Source: Anaeramoeba flamelloides (taxonomy: Eukaryota > Metamonada > Anaeramoebidae). Taken from it: a stretch of 64,000 bases of DNA. Both the position numbers and the translations under genes were made by a program. The first letter of the stretch is position 1; the number at the start of each line of letters is the position of its first letter. The notes below the pieces were generated by a model. That model made no database searches. It saw only the letters and a program-made list of their open reading frames with translations, and was not told the origin of the DNA. Shown in pieces: positions 23,160 to 34,633 of the stretch. Location of the stretch: contig JANTQA010000021.1 in NCBI GenBank assembly GCA_027625915.1, forward strand, positions 2,790,001 through 2,854,000, written 5' to 3'.

Positions 23160-23850
23160 GGGTCTAGTCATTTACCGTGAATGTACTCCATACTCAGGAG
23201 GTGACCTGAGACTAAAAAGGGTATTGTGAAATAGCACTTCTTTTGGTTGACAAAATTCAAATAACGTAAAAAAAAAATTCATATTGGATCTCTTTGACAA
23301 AAAATTCAACAAAAAAAAATAAGTTTGAAATAGTTCTCAATTTCAAAAAATCAAATTTTAAAAAAAAAAATTCATCTTTTCTCATTTTCTATTTCCAAAT
23401 GGTCAAATTTCTTAAATTTAAAACAAATTGCTTTCTTGAAGTTCGCAAACAATTTAATTCGATTTAATCTGATTTGTGGTTATTTTGTAACTCTCTAAAC
23501 TTGACCAAGTATGGATTATGTAACATTCTTGAGATAAAAAAGAACTCATTTGAGAAATGAAAAAAAAGAAAAAAAAAAGTCACCGAGATCTCAAAAAGCG
23601 CCAAAGAGATACACTTCAAAACTAACATAGTTGTTTTCGAAATTGTAATTCACAGTCATTCTAATTGGAAATTGAGTGTCGCTCTTTGGCGCTTTTTTCT
23701 AAAAATGTCCTAATCTTTAGTTCTTGATTTTTGGAGATCGAGCATACATCATAGGTTGGTTGGTTTTTGATTGGTGTTAGGTGCTCATAAAAATTACTAA
23801 AAACTTTTTTTCCATTTCAGAAAAAAATTTTCACCGTAATGACTCGACCC
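23160..23850. mobile_element. TTAA-flanked inverted-repeat element, copy 2
   Basis: A 691-bp element bounded by TTAA at 23156-23159 and 23851-23854. The left end is GGGTCTAGTCATTTACCG and the right end is the complement of GGGTCGAGTCATTACGGTG. An internal perfect hairpin is formed by AAAAAGCGCCAAAGAG (about 23593) and CTCTTTGGCGCTTTTT (about 23680). It is related to 11011-12368 and has no coding frame. Confidence 0.75.
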
Positions 23851-24523
23851 TTAATAGTATTAATTTAAAGACTTTTCAAAAAGTTGTGTAATTTTAATTT
23901 AATTATTTGAATTTAATTCGAAGGTAAAATTTTAAACTCAAAATTGATTGGCTCAATGAATGGAATCAATATATTGAATTTCACAAAAGTGTAAAAATAA
24001 AACTTTTTTTTACAAGATCAGGTTTTGATTTTTCGATAATTATTTAAACCTCGATTAAGTTTGATTTTAAAAGATTTTCAAAAGGTAATAAAAATAAATA
24101 TTGATTTAATTCCTCAACTTTTTACATGCTTAAATCAAAGAAAGGGTAATATGCTTAGAAAGAGCACTATCAATAAACCCAAAAAATAAAGTTTTATATC
24201 AGTGCTGGTCTTATCTAAAGAAAAGGCTTAACTCTCGGAAGATTTTTAAAATTTCATTATAAATATTCAAGTCTGAAATTTCCAGAAAATTGCTTTGATT
24301 GAACAAAGTGCTGTTTAAATTAAAATCATATTTAGATATTATTTTAAGCTAAGCAATTGTTTAGATGACTTAAAAATATCACTTAATATGATGCACATTT
24401 TTGTTGCTTTGTTTTTTACATTTCCGTGAAACTTTTTTGTGTATTTCCCCCCACTTTTTAGTGTTAATTTTTATTTTTACACCTTTTGATGTGCCCTGAA
24501 GAAATTAACAAAAATGAAAAAAA

Positions 24524-25712
24524 CTACTTACAATTAGGCGTTAACATTAAAGTATAGTATCTGATTAAATTGTTAACTTGGTCGTTCCTTTCTAAAATTA
24601 CACTTAAAACATATTCATCAGAAACCTTTAAGATTAAACCCTGAAGAGGTTCTCTCTCCTTTTTGACATTTTCAATCAACTCAACAATCAAGGGGTTTGA
24701 TCGTATTTTTTCATTTGGCTCAAGAGCGAGAAGAAGCTGCGTTAAAAGATCAACAGTTTCTTTAATGACATCCAAATCTTTGACAACCTTTTTCAGTTCT
24801 TCAGGGATGATATGGTTTTGGTGATCGTTATTTGTTCTTGTGCTTGTGCTTATGGTTGTGTTTGTGTTTGTGTTTATGGCTGTGCTTATGTTTGTATTTG
24901 TGCTTGTGAAAGTGTAATTCGTGGTACTTGTTGTTCTTTTTGGCTGTGTGTTCTTTGTTTTGACTTTTTTTGAAAGTTGCTTTTCGTTGATCCCTCCGCC
25001 AAATTCAGGATCTTCACGAAAGTTCATACCCTTGTGAAGCAAAGTTTGGAAAGTTTTTGAAAATGATTTGTATTGCGGATAGTTATTTTTTAAATAACGA
25101 ACGAGGGCCAAAGTTCTTTCACTTAGCTCAGTTTGAGTCTTCCAAGTTGCCACTTTCCTTAACACCTTCTGATAGCTTTTTTCATTTAAATGCTCAACAA
25201 AAGTTTGTCCTAAATTTTTCGCACACATGTCAAGAAGCTTTGAGGATTTTGTTGATCAAGTGCACAAATTGTTTGGATAGGATTGGTAAAGTTGTTCAAG
25301 TGCGTTGAGAAAGTAAAGGAGAAGAAAATTAGAAAAAAAGATTTCTTGTATTATGTTTTGATTTTGGTGATGAAAGAGAAAGTAAAACGAAAAGCGTCAA
25401 CACTTACAACAATAGTTAAAAATCGGATTGTTTGATTATTTTTTTTGAGTCTTGTCTTAAGTTCTTGTGCAAGCAGTTTTTGTCTATTGAAAAAACAAAA
25501 GAAAAGACACAGCAGTAGTGATCAAAAAACAGTTTTGAAAGGTTTTTGTTAAGAGAGAAAAAACATTTTTTTGTTATTTGTTTTTGGTTTGTTCTACAAA
25601 CTTACAGTTGTGGTTTATTTGTGCAACGATCAATAATTGAAAGGTTTTCTAACATATTTGATTCAAGTTTCATTTCGGAAGTGGCTTCATTAATTTCGTT
25701 AATAAGATCCAT
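24524..25712 (-). CDS. VHS and GAT domain trafficking adaptor (TOM1/GGA-like)
   Basis: Exons 25712-25606, 25483-25408 and 25237-24524 (minus; introns of 122 and 170 bp, GT-AG) join in frame to 298 residues. The N-terminal VHS domain reads MDLINEINEATSEM…LSIIDRCTNKPQ, then FLTIVLLDMCAKNLGQTFVEHLNEKSYQKVL. The last part is the classic VHS LLDxCxKNxG helix, reconstituted exactly by the second splice. A Thr/Asn-rich linker follows, then a three-helix GAT-like segment (IPEELKKVVKDLDVIKETVD… to …RNDQVNNLIRYYTLM). VHS-GAT proteins bind cargo, ubiquitin and Arf/clathrin partners on endosomes and the Golgi. The final codons AAT TGTAAGTAG contain a strong donor; splicing to CAG at 24498 would replace Cys-Lys-stop with about 40 basic residues ending at 24379. 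That intron would be about 30 bp, so I prefer the unspliced stop. Confidence 0.88.
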
Positions 25713-26266
25713 TGTATGTAATTATCAAAAAGAAAACTAACAAAATATCAAAATCTTTTTCAAAGTAAACCAAAAAATGATAATTTCATTGTTTAAAAGA
25801 ATAGATTTTCGAAAAAAGTAAGAACAAAAAATCTCTTCAACAGTGAAACTTCAAAGTCTCAATTCACCTGCTTTATTCAGTTCTTGGAAAGTTTTCATAA
25901 ACTTGAAGTAAATACTTTCTTTTACAAAAGTAATCTACAATAATATTTTTAATATTACCTTTTTGAAACACTAAAACATTAGGAAACAGAACTTTTCGTT
26001 TTTAAATCAAAAGCCTTGAGTTTTAGAGTTGTAATCTTGAGATTTACTTTAATGTTGTAGCAATTAATTTCTGAATTTTTGCAGATATTTTATTAATTTG
26101 TAATTTTTCGAAAAACAAAGAAACTTTTTAGCTTTAACCTTGAGGAAGAAGACTTCTCAAAAAACATTCTGTAAGGAGTTGTTGAACGTAAAACCCAGAA
26201 ATTTAAAAAACCAAGTCGTAATTCCTTTTAACCAATCTTTAAAAATATTAATGAAGTTTTAATATA

Positions 26267-26500
26267 CTGATAAATTCAACTAAATATTGTAAAATTTTTA
26301 TTTGATTTTCTTTTTTATTAAATTTTAAATATATTCACTTTGAATAATGTATTTTATTGGTTTAAGTGTTTAAAAACTATGTTAATAGGTCTGAATTGAA
26401 AAAGTTCATTCTCATAAGTTGTTTTAAAGGTTGAAATTAATAGATGACAATAAGGTGAAATTGAACTAAAAATTTTATAAAATTTAATTGAATTTATCGA
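26267..26500. repeat. MITE family I, copy 2
   Basis: Starts CTGATAAATTCAAC after TA and ends with the near complement (…TTGAATTTATCGA) before TA. Interior similarity to 231-462 runs through AATGTATTTTATTGGTTTAA and AAGTTGTTTTAAAGGTTGA. Confidence 0.7.
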
Positions 26501-26620
26501 TACACTCATATTTTATATACAAATATATAAATTCTCTGAAGCAACCAATAAACTTTCTAAGTGGATTATAGTATAAATATTCGAAATATAGTAAATTTAA
26601 TCCTTTTGTAACTTTATTTA

Positions 26621-26817
26621 CAGTCGGTTCCACTTTTAAGATATAAAACTCTGAAAAAAATTTAAGGTACAAAAAAATCTCAAATTAAGGCACAAAATTT
26701 GGAATTTTGTTAAACACAAATTATTTTCCTACGATTTGAATTTTGTGCCTTAATTTCAGATTAATTTTATGCTTTAAATTTCGTTGAAAGTTTATGCCTT
26801 AATAGTGGAACCGACTG
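26621..26817. repeat. palindromic mariner-like MITE, family C copy 2
   Basis: A 197-bp element with TA on both sides. The ends are CAGTCGGTTCCACTTTTAAG and its inverted form (…ATAGTGGAACCGACTG). The inner arms, TTAAGGCACAAAATT and AATTTTGTGCCTTAA, are also complementary, so almost the whole element can form one hairpin. Confidence 0.88.
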
Positions 26818-27204
26818 TATTAAAAAACCAAAGATATGAAAAATTAATCGAATAAGGAAACACACTGAAAATTGATATCTTTTGTTGATGCAAATTGGAA
26901 ACTCAGAATGATTTTTATCAATTTAAAATATTACAAACGATTTTAATCATGAGAAAGGAGTTTGGTTATATCGGATTTATATTTAATTAAGAAAATTATT
27001 TTGTAAAAAATTTTTTTAAAGTTATTCATATATAAATCAAAAATTATGAAAAAAATTGTCTAGGTAAAGATCGAAAGAAAAAAAAAATTTTATTTTATAA
27101 ATTAAAAGAAAAGGTAATTTTTATCAGAAATGTTTTCCAATAAATTTATTATTTATTTAAACATTAATCACAATAAATTCAATTTGATTTTTCTGAGAGT
27201 GTAT

Positions 27205-27746
27205 CTAAACCCCAATTCAAAATTTTTAACACACCAAAATTCTATTTATGAAAAAAAAAAAAACTTATTTAATCAATTCTCGAATAAAAAACAAATTAAA
27301 ACCATTCAATAATTGAAATTTTAACACTTATTTATAAATTCCAAGACTCACAAAACAATAAATAAATAATTATCCTTTCAAATAAATCATGGGTGTGTTA
27401 AAAATTTTGGAGAGAGCAAAACAAAAAAATACATTGGTAAATTTGTTTAAATTCTATTAGGAATAATCATCGATCAAAGGTTAGATACTACCATTGACTA
27501 ATTTTTTTTGAGTTCTTCTATTTGGCAAAACTCAACTTTAACCTAATATCAATGGTTGAAAAAATGTTTGATCCAACGAAACAAATTGTGTAATTCAAAC
27601 AATGAAATGAAAACAAAAACTAAAAGATAAAAAAATGATTTTGATATTTTACAAAAATCATATTTATTTCCAATTTCAATGAAATTATATTATTGTGATT
27701 GTTTGGATAGTTTTAGCTGTGTCGAAAATTTTGAATTTTAGTTTAT
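27205..27746 (+). repeat. CTAAAC-ended MITE, copy 2
   Basis: A full-length relative of 3487-4028 of the same length and highly similar throughout, including TAAATCATGGGTGTGTTAAA and GGAGAGAGCAAAACAAAAAA. Confidence 0.85.
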
Positions 27747-28929
27747 AAATTTTAAAAATTTATATTGTTTAATTATTTTTTCTGAATCAACTAAAGGGTT
27801 AAAATTGATAAATTGGGAGTATTTAAACTATAACACACTTAAAAAAATATATTGACTGCTTCGGGGAACTTAGATATTTGTATTGAAAAGGTACTAAAAA
27901 TTGAATTTTTACTAATATTGTTAATTGATCAGAAAAAACAATTGAAGGTTTTTTCAAATTTTGGTTTTTATATTTAAAAGTAATTATAAAAAATTCAATT
28001 TAATAATAAAATAAAAAAAAATTAAAAAATATTTGGAAAAAGGCAACCAAATTAATAACTTTGATTTGGTTGTTTAAATGAACACACTATTTTTTTTAAA
28101 AAAATACATATTTTTTTTTTCATTTTTATTAAATATATTTCAAATTCATATCATTTATTTTTTTTGAATTCTAAATTCTAATTAAGAAATTTATTCAAAA
28201 TGAAAAATATTTCAACACATCCCATTTAAAGATTATATAGATATATAGATATATATATTCTATAATTAAAGATTATTTAATTAAGATAAAATATTTAAGT
28301 TTCAAAGAATTCAAACGAATATTTAAATCTATTATATATGTTATTTAACAATAATTTTTTTTTTTTTCTTAACTGCTCACTATTAAAAAAATTTCATTTA
28401 GTAACTTTTATTTTTTATTTGTCTTTTTAAGAATCAAAAGTTTGTTACCAAATAAATAAAAAATTTCAGAATAAAAAAATAATTATCTAGAGCACTTCCT
28501 GAGGAATTGTTATTTTTAATTTGATAATAGCAAGTTTTTTTTCATAATCATTAAGATTATAAAAAATTTATGTGTTGTTTTGTTTTTTTTTTTATAATGG
28601 AAATATTTACTTTTAGCAGTATTATGATTGAATCTGCAAATAATTTCTCAAAAATTATCTCAAAACGAATTATTTAATTATCAGATAAATAAAATATGTT
28701 TTTTTCGGGCAATAAATTTAAATTTTGGGTAAATTTTTAAAAAGTTATTTTTTCATCTTTGAGTATTGAAAATAGATAAATTAGCTTTTATTTTGTTTTT
28801 AAATAAGTATTTTTAGGTTATTTTGGATTTTTTTTCAATTAATTTCAATTTTAAATAACCGTACCATAATTTTCAAGATTTTTGAAAAATTGCCACTCAA
28901 TATTTTTTAATAATTAAATACTAATCAAC
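27747..28929. other. gene-free spacer between two MITE copies
   Basis: Very AT-rich, with no gene recognised. A short (ATATAG)n-like stretch lies near 28238-28258. Confidence 0.4.
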
Positions 28930-29470
28930 CTAAAAGAAAATTCAAAATTTCCCCCATATCTAAAACGGTCCAAACTATCACAATTACACAATTTCATTCA
29001 AATTGGAGAAATTTTTGATTTTTGTCAAATATGAAAATCATTTTTTCGTCTCTGAGTTTTTTTGTTTTCATTTCATTTTTTGAATTTCATAACTTGTTTC
29101 GTTTGATCAAAATTTTTTTCAAAAAATGATATTATGTTAAAGTCAAGTTGTTCGGAATAGAAGAACTCAAAAAAAAATAATTGGTAGTATCGAACTATTT
29201 GATGGATTAATAATTCTAATAGAATTTTAACAAATTTCTAAATGCATTTTTTTTTTGTTTTTCTCTCTCCAAAATTTTTAATTCGCCCTTGATTTATTTG
29301 TATTGATAAATATTTATTTTTCAGTTTGTAAGTGTTGTAATTTATATATACATGTAACATTTCAATTAAAAAACAGTTCTAATTTGGAATTTCTTCTTTA
29401 ATTGATTAAATAAGTTTTTTTTTTCACAAATAGAATTTTGGTGTGTTAAAAAGTTTGGATTGGAGTTTAC
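28930..29470 (-). repeat. CTAAAC-ended MITE, copy 3 (inverted)
   Basis: An inverted relative of 27205-27746 lying only 1.2 kb away, 541 bp long. Its right edge reads TTTTGGTGTGTTAAAAAGTT and then GGAGTTTAC, the complement of the family start. Confidence 0.8.
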
Positions 29471-29661
29471 TTTCAATCGAATTTCCCAATTTATTTAATT
29501 TTTTACAGCTAAATAAACTAAATTTCATAATAACTGGTCCAAGTTACATTTGAATTTAGAATTTCATTTGTATTGTTTTGAGGTTTTTCACCTCACAATA
29601 AAAAGTTTGCAAATAAATCATTTTTTCTCTTTTTTATTTTTTCGACAGTGTTTTGTTAAAA

Positions 29662-29790
29662 TGGAAAATGAAAATGAAAAATTGGAAAGAAGTAACAGAT
29701 GAATTAATGAAAAAAATTGGTTTCAAATATGAAAAAGAGGATTAGATTTAGTTATTCAAATGGAAGGAGAATCGATAAATGGGTTTTTTT
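29662..29790 (+). pseudogene. possible Myb/SANT-like relic
   Basis: A short frame reads NWKEVTDELMKKIGFKYEKED, and after two stops LFKWKENR. The spacing of Trp residues and the W-x-x-V…KWKE pattern resemble a SANT/Myb-type DNA-binding helix set, often part of transposon-derived genes. A similar EDMEEIGFKYKS string occurs on the minus strand near 49030-49060, inside the 48505-50105 element. It is too short for certainty. Confidence 0.25.
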
Positions 29791-30109
29791 TACTATTTTA
29801 AAATTTCTATTTTTTATGTAATGCTAAATTTTATAATAAAGTCCAAATTTTTTTTAATTGTTTTTTTTTATTTTTTTTTCTTTTATTTTTTGAAAAAAAA
29901 TAAATATCTCTTGAGTATAGAACTGAATATTAAAATCAAAATTTTTATATTATAATAGATAACTTCAATTATTAAAAATATTTTTATTTAAAATTTGATT
30001 TTTAATGGGCCAATGATTTTGAAAGGGAGTTTATTAAATTTTTAATTTAACAAAGGAACTCTTATTGATTTTATAAAAAGATAAATGTAATTCCTTTAAA
30101 TTGTTTCAG

Positions 30110-31600
30110 ATGTTTTTCGAACTTCAAGATCTGATCCTTTCAGATTTCAGTTTCTGGTATTCTATCAATTTTTTTCAAATTTCGACTAATGGAAGAATTG
30201 ATCCATATTCGGAAGCAACAAAAAGGGTAAAAAAATTGATAAAAAAAGAAAACCTTTGAAATTTAATTGAGACTTGTTGGAAATTATTTAACGACTACTT
30301 TTGCAAAACAATAATTTGTCTCAAACCAATATATACCAATCTCTTTTACATTATGAAAGCATGATCTTTAAAATATTCTCCAGTTTGGTTCAAAAAAGCC
30401 TTTTATGTGATTTTTTTAATGAAAAATGCACAAAGAAAATTTGAGATATGTGGACTCGAACACCCTTATTAGAAAAAACGAGAAGAGATAGAAAAATCAT
30501 CACTAGTTTTTGCACGAAAAATTGAAGATCTTCAAAAAACACTTCTCAATAAACAACTCTAACTTTCGAAGATTACATTGTTAGGATTTTTGAATGTTGG
30601 GTTCTATTCAGTGTTCTAGTAATTGGTAAACCAGACTAATTCACGACAAAGGGGTTGAGGATTTCTCTTGTTTTTTTGTTTGGTTATTATTGTTTTTCCT
30701 TGAATAAATCTCCCCAAACATGACTAAGCGGAGTGTATGCCCCAGAATTGGTTGTGGAACAATATGATCCATGCCCAACGCACTTCACATTTTTTTGGTG
30801 CTTTTTTGATAAAATTTTTTATATTTGGATCCTTTCTCTCAAAACCCAATTTGTTGTGTCAAGATAAATTGGGTTGAGGTTGTGTGAGAAAGGTTTTGAA
30901 GATTTTGTATGAAAAGGATCTTATTTGGAAAATTAAATTTGCAAAAATTAGTCAGTTTTTTTGTTTTTGAAATTAGATTATTGTATCTGTCGAAAAGAAA
31001 TGATCATTCAATTTTTGGAAATGTCGATATTAGTCGATTTGATCAAATACCAAAAAAATTATCGTAGACATTAGTCAAAAATCTCTCATAATTGTGAAAC
31101 AACAAATTTATTCATCCAAAATTTTTCATTTTTCTCCTTTTTGGCCTTTTATGTTATTTTTTAAAACTTTCTCATCTTAACTCAGAAATCAAAAAAAAAT
31201 GATAGAAAGCACTCACTAATTTGTAAGGGGTTTAAAAACTGTTATAAAAACTTATTTTCTCAAAAATTCGATTTTTGCCAACCTTCTTTGTCATTTTGAG
31301 ATACGTGTCTGGAAAATTCAGACATTTTTAGTAAAATTTGTCATTTTTTCCTACTTAGATCTTAAAGCACTTCTATGAGTATAAAAGTTGACAGTGGATC
31401 AACCAAAAAACATTTATTGACTTTTTACTCTAAAATTTGTTTCTTTGTGTTTTTAATTTTTCTTTGATTGGGTTGATGAAAAAAATGAAATGTTTGTTTT
31501 AATCGTGTTTTTGAAGTGTGAAGTGTGTTTAGTCAATGAGTTAAATTAAAGGATCAAACTAAACGAAAAGTGATTAGATGTTGGTATTTTTTATTTTTTA
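30110..31600. other. region with decayed coding-like islands
   Basis: Several short open stretches with coding-like codon use. One is an ATG frame at 30110-30259 (plus, 49 codons, includes NGRIDPYSEATKRVKK). Another is LSGVYAPELVVEQYDPCPTH at about 30726-30785 (plus). No continuous gene can be assembled, and I assign no function. Confidence 0.25.
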
Positions 31601-31844
31601 GAACATTTTTTTGAGACTTTTTTAATTTTCACAACTACAAGAAATTGCGTTTGAAGAGAAATATGTAGACTTTCAAAGAAAGAAAAATAGAAAGTTTAAA
31701 TAACAAAAAGAACTTGATCTTAAACTTTGAAGTGAATTTACTACGTAAGACATAACCATCATTTACTCGAACACAAAATGCTTAACAGATCTTGAAAAAA
31801 CACAACTTTATTGTGTTCAAAAACTAAACAGCCAATCGTTAACA

Positions 31845-32421
31845 ATGTATTTTCAAAACAACAAGCACAGACTTTCCGCCCACCAATTTCTGAAAAAATT
31901 CAACAAATTTAAAAAAAAGAAAGTCAACTCGGGAAGTTCAAAGAACGTTCTTAGTTGGATGGGATTTCGATGTAATTGGTTTCAAAAAATATTTTTTTTT
32001 ATTCTTTTTTTTATTCTTCTTTTTTTTTCTCACATTTTTTTTTGTTTTTTGTAATTTTTAATTTTTCAATTACGTCTTATACTTCTTCATAATTGCCTTT
32101 AGAAATTACTTTTGTACAATTTGGTGATGTATAGATTTGACAAACTGGATCATTAAATTATCTTGCAAACTAGGTAAATTATTTTGCGAGGAGAAAATGG
32201 GTTTGTAAACTGTATGATGCTTTGGTGTCAAATTGATTGGGTTTGAAGATGAACTTGTGCTCTTTAGGGAAAGGGAAGTTTTGGGAAATTCTAATTTGGC
32301 GAATTACTCGGTGGATGGAAATCGTTTGGCGTGTTGGGCTGACACAATGGATTTGTGACTGGAATGAAGAAAATGAAAACCCCTTTGTATTGCTAACTTT
32401 GGGTAGTGATTTAGTCTTTTG
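31845..32421 (+). pseudogene. unassigned gene fragment or multi-exon hypothetical
   Basis: An ATG frame at 31845 begins MYFQNNKHRLSAHQFLKKF and stays coding-like for about 43 codons up to a GT near 31969. A second GC-richer island at 32270-32421 reads in two overlapping frames. One gives LGNSNLANYSVDGNRLACWA, of plausible WD-repeat character. The other ends DWNEENENPFVLLTLGSDLVF then stop. Splicing 31969/32129 and 32171/32269 would keep one frame open, but the Trp-rich result looks off-frame. The simplest view is a damaged gene fragment; a real small gene with introns remains possible. Confidence 0.25.
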
Positions 32422-33069
32422 AGTTGACCTTTTAAAAAAATTTTATTTACTCTATATCCCCTTCAAAAAGTGAAAAGTTTTTTTCTCTTTTTTTATGTTT
32501 TCAAAAAGTGAGTGACTAAAAGTTTTATCAAGCGTTACACAAAATACTTGTTACATACAAATTAAAAAGTTTGAAGATCTACTTCTAAAACTTAGAGTTT
32601 TCACTTGTTTAAAACATCTGTTATCTTGATTTTTTTGGTTGGTTTCATTTTTTCTATCTTGCAAAATCACAAGCAAAATAAAAATAACAAAAATTTTTTT
32701 TTGAATTTTTTGAAAAAAAATGAGAACAGGTATGGATCAACTTTACGAAATACTCATAGAAGTGCTTTAATGAATAGATATCCATGAGATTTAACAACAA
32801 CCAAACCAGGATAAAACCACACAAATCTTTGAATTTGAATTGTAAACGTCATAGTTAAAGAAAAATATTTATGAGCTTTCCAAAACCAAAAATTGTTTAA
32901 ATTTCTTGTTTTTCAAGGTTTAATGCAAAAACTTGTAAATTATAAGACGATAGGTTTTTTAGTCATTCCAATACTGGCTAATTATGAGATAAAATGAAAA
33001 AATCAAAATGTTTTGATAAAAAAAAGTAAATTCAATGACTCTGTTACGATTTCATTTTTTATTCTTTTA

Positions 33070-33663
33070 ATGAATCGCCAAATTACTGAAAAAAAGAAAC
33101 AATTATTGAAAATTGGTGTCGTTGGGTTTAGTCGGAATCTTTTTTCCAAAAAAAAAGCAAGAGAAAAACTGATTTCATGTTTTGACTTTTATGAAGAACA
33201 TTACCCCGATCACAAATTTGAAATTGTAAGTGGATTAACGAAAACAGGTGTTCCCTTGATAGCCTATCAAGTGGCAGATGAAAGAAATTATGTTACTGTA
33301 GGGATCGCACCAAAACAAGCCTTGTATGTTCGTTCTGGATGTTATGAGGTTGACAAACAGATCATCGAAGGAGAAAGGTTTGGGGATGAATCGCAAAAAT
33401 TTATTGATTATATTGACGTGTTTGTTAAAGTTGGGGGCGGGCCTCAGTCTATAAAAGAGCTTGAAATGTTTCGTAAAACCCTGAGGAAAAGAAAAGTGAA
33501 AAACAAAGATCGGGATAAATTTATCCAAACAAGAGAACTCGAATGGCTTGAGCACAACAACAATGGCGGAAGAGGAAGAGGAAGAGGAAGAGGTAGGGGC
33601 AGGGGAAGAGGTTCTAGAAGAGGGAGAGGAAGAGGAAGAGGAAGAGGAAGAGGATATAAATAA
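33070..33663 (+). CDS. SLOG-like (Rossmann) predicted nucleotide-binding protein with Arg-Gly tail
   Basis: A single-exon gene of 197 residues from the first ATG in frame (MNRQITEKKK). Residues 14-136 have a Rossmann-type pattern: KIGVVGFSRN (beta-1 and loop), IVSGLTKTGVPLIAYQVADE, NYVTVGIAP, and YIDVFVKVGGGPQSIKELEMF with a Gly-rich GGGPQSxxE motif. This layout resembles the SLOG superfamily (LOG, DprA/SMF and related nucleotide-processing folds), but I cannot place it in a named family. A basic linker precedes a C-terminal run of about 15 Arg-Gly dipeptides from residue 167, encoded by a (GGAAGA)n-type repeat. RG tails usually bind RNA and are targets of arginine methylation. The combination of a nucleotide-pocket fold with an RG tail is unusual. 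A MITE starts 10 bp after the stop. Confidence 0.75.
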   Translation: MNRQITEKKKQLLKIGVVGFSRNLFSKKKAREKLISCFDFYEEHYPDHKFEIVSGLTKTGVPLIAYQVADERNYVTVGIAPKQALYVRSGCYEVDKQIIEGERFGDESQKFIDYIDVFVKVGGGPQSIKELEMFRKTLRKRKVKNKDRDKFIQTRELEWLEHNNNGGRGRGRGRGRGRGRGSRRGRGRGRGRGRGYK

Positions 33664-33673
33664 TGCTTACATA

Positions 33674-33836
33674 CTTGTATTTGAATTGTAAATGGGGAAA
33701 AATTTTCACTTCCTTATCCAGATTTTTCTTTTATAAAATTGATCCACAAGAAATAAGCCGTTTGAGATCCCTATTTGAAAAAGGAAAATAAGGAAAATGA
33801 AGTGAAAATTTTTTCCATTTACAATCCAAATACCAG
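33674..33836. repeat. mariner-like MITE family F, copy 1
   Basis: A 163-bp element flanked by TA. The ends are CTTGTATTTGAATTGTAAAT and the inverted CATTTACAATCCAAATACCAG, and the arms extend about 50 bp. It begins 10 bp after the stop codon of the SLOG-like gene, so it probably forms part of that gene's 3' UTR. A relative lies at 50130-50258. Confidence 0.85.
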
Positions 33837-34633
33837 TATCATTCCAGACCAATATAAATACAATAGTCACAAACACCCCTTTAAAACATCATTCTTTATT
33901 ATTAAACTCTGCTTTTATTTAACAAAGAAACTCTAATTGTTTCTTACTTTGTTTTGGTTAAGCTTTAATCTTTATTTTTGTGTCAAATAGAATTTAAAAG
34001 CCTTCATTGTCTTGAAAGAAGATCATTTCGCTTGCTGACCTAAATTGTTCTTTTATTTTTAAGTGTTTTAAAAAACACCAGTTATCAATTCCAAATTAAT
34101 ACCAGGTATTACGATAATTAATTAATTACGAAATAGCCAGAACTCTATCTTTCTATTTTAAATAAATTATCTCATAAATACTAATAAATTCAAAAAAATA
34201 TTACATAATTTTTGAATTCAATTTCCGTTTTATCAATTCGATAAAACATCAACTTTTAAAAAGTTTTTTTTTAAAAAATATTCCAAAGGGCAACTTTTTA
34301 CATAGTTTTTTTACATTTCACCAATAAAATTATTTCTTCAAAGCAGAGTTAAAATTAAAAAAAAAGAAAATTTAAATATAAAGTTTTTAAGGTCTTTTAG
34401 AATTTATGTGTGTGCTTTGTTTTCAATTTAAAAGTTCCACAAAAATAAAAAAAAAAAAAAAAAAAAAAAAAAGAATCAATCAATAATACATAAATAAGGC
34501 TATATTGGTTGAATTTGAGGAGTTTATTCCAATGGGAAAAAAATGTTGAAATAGTATTTTTTTATTAAAGCAAAAGAATTATAAAGAGTATCTAATTGGA
34601 TTCTATTAGATAAAAAGTGGATTGAAAACAATA

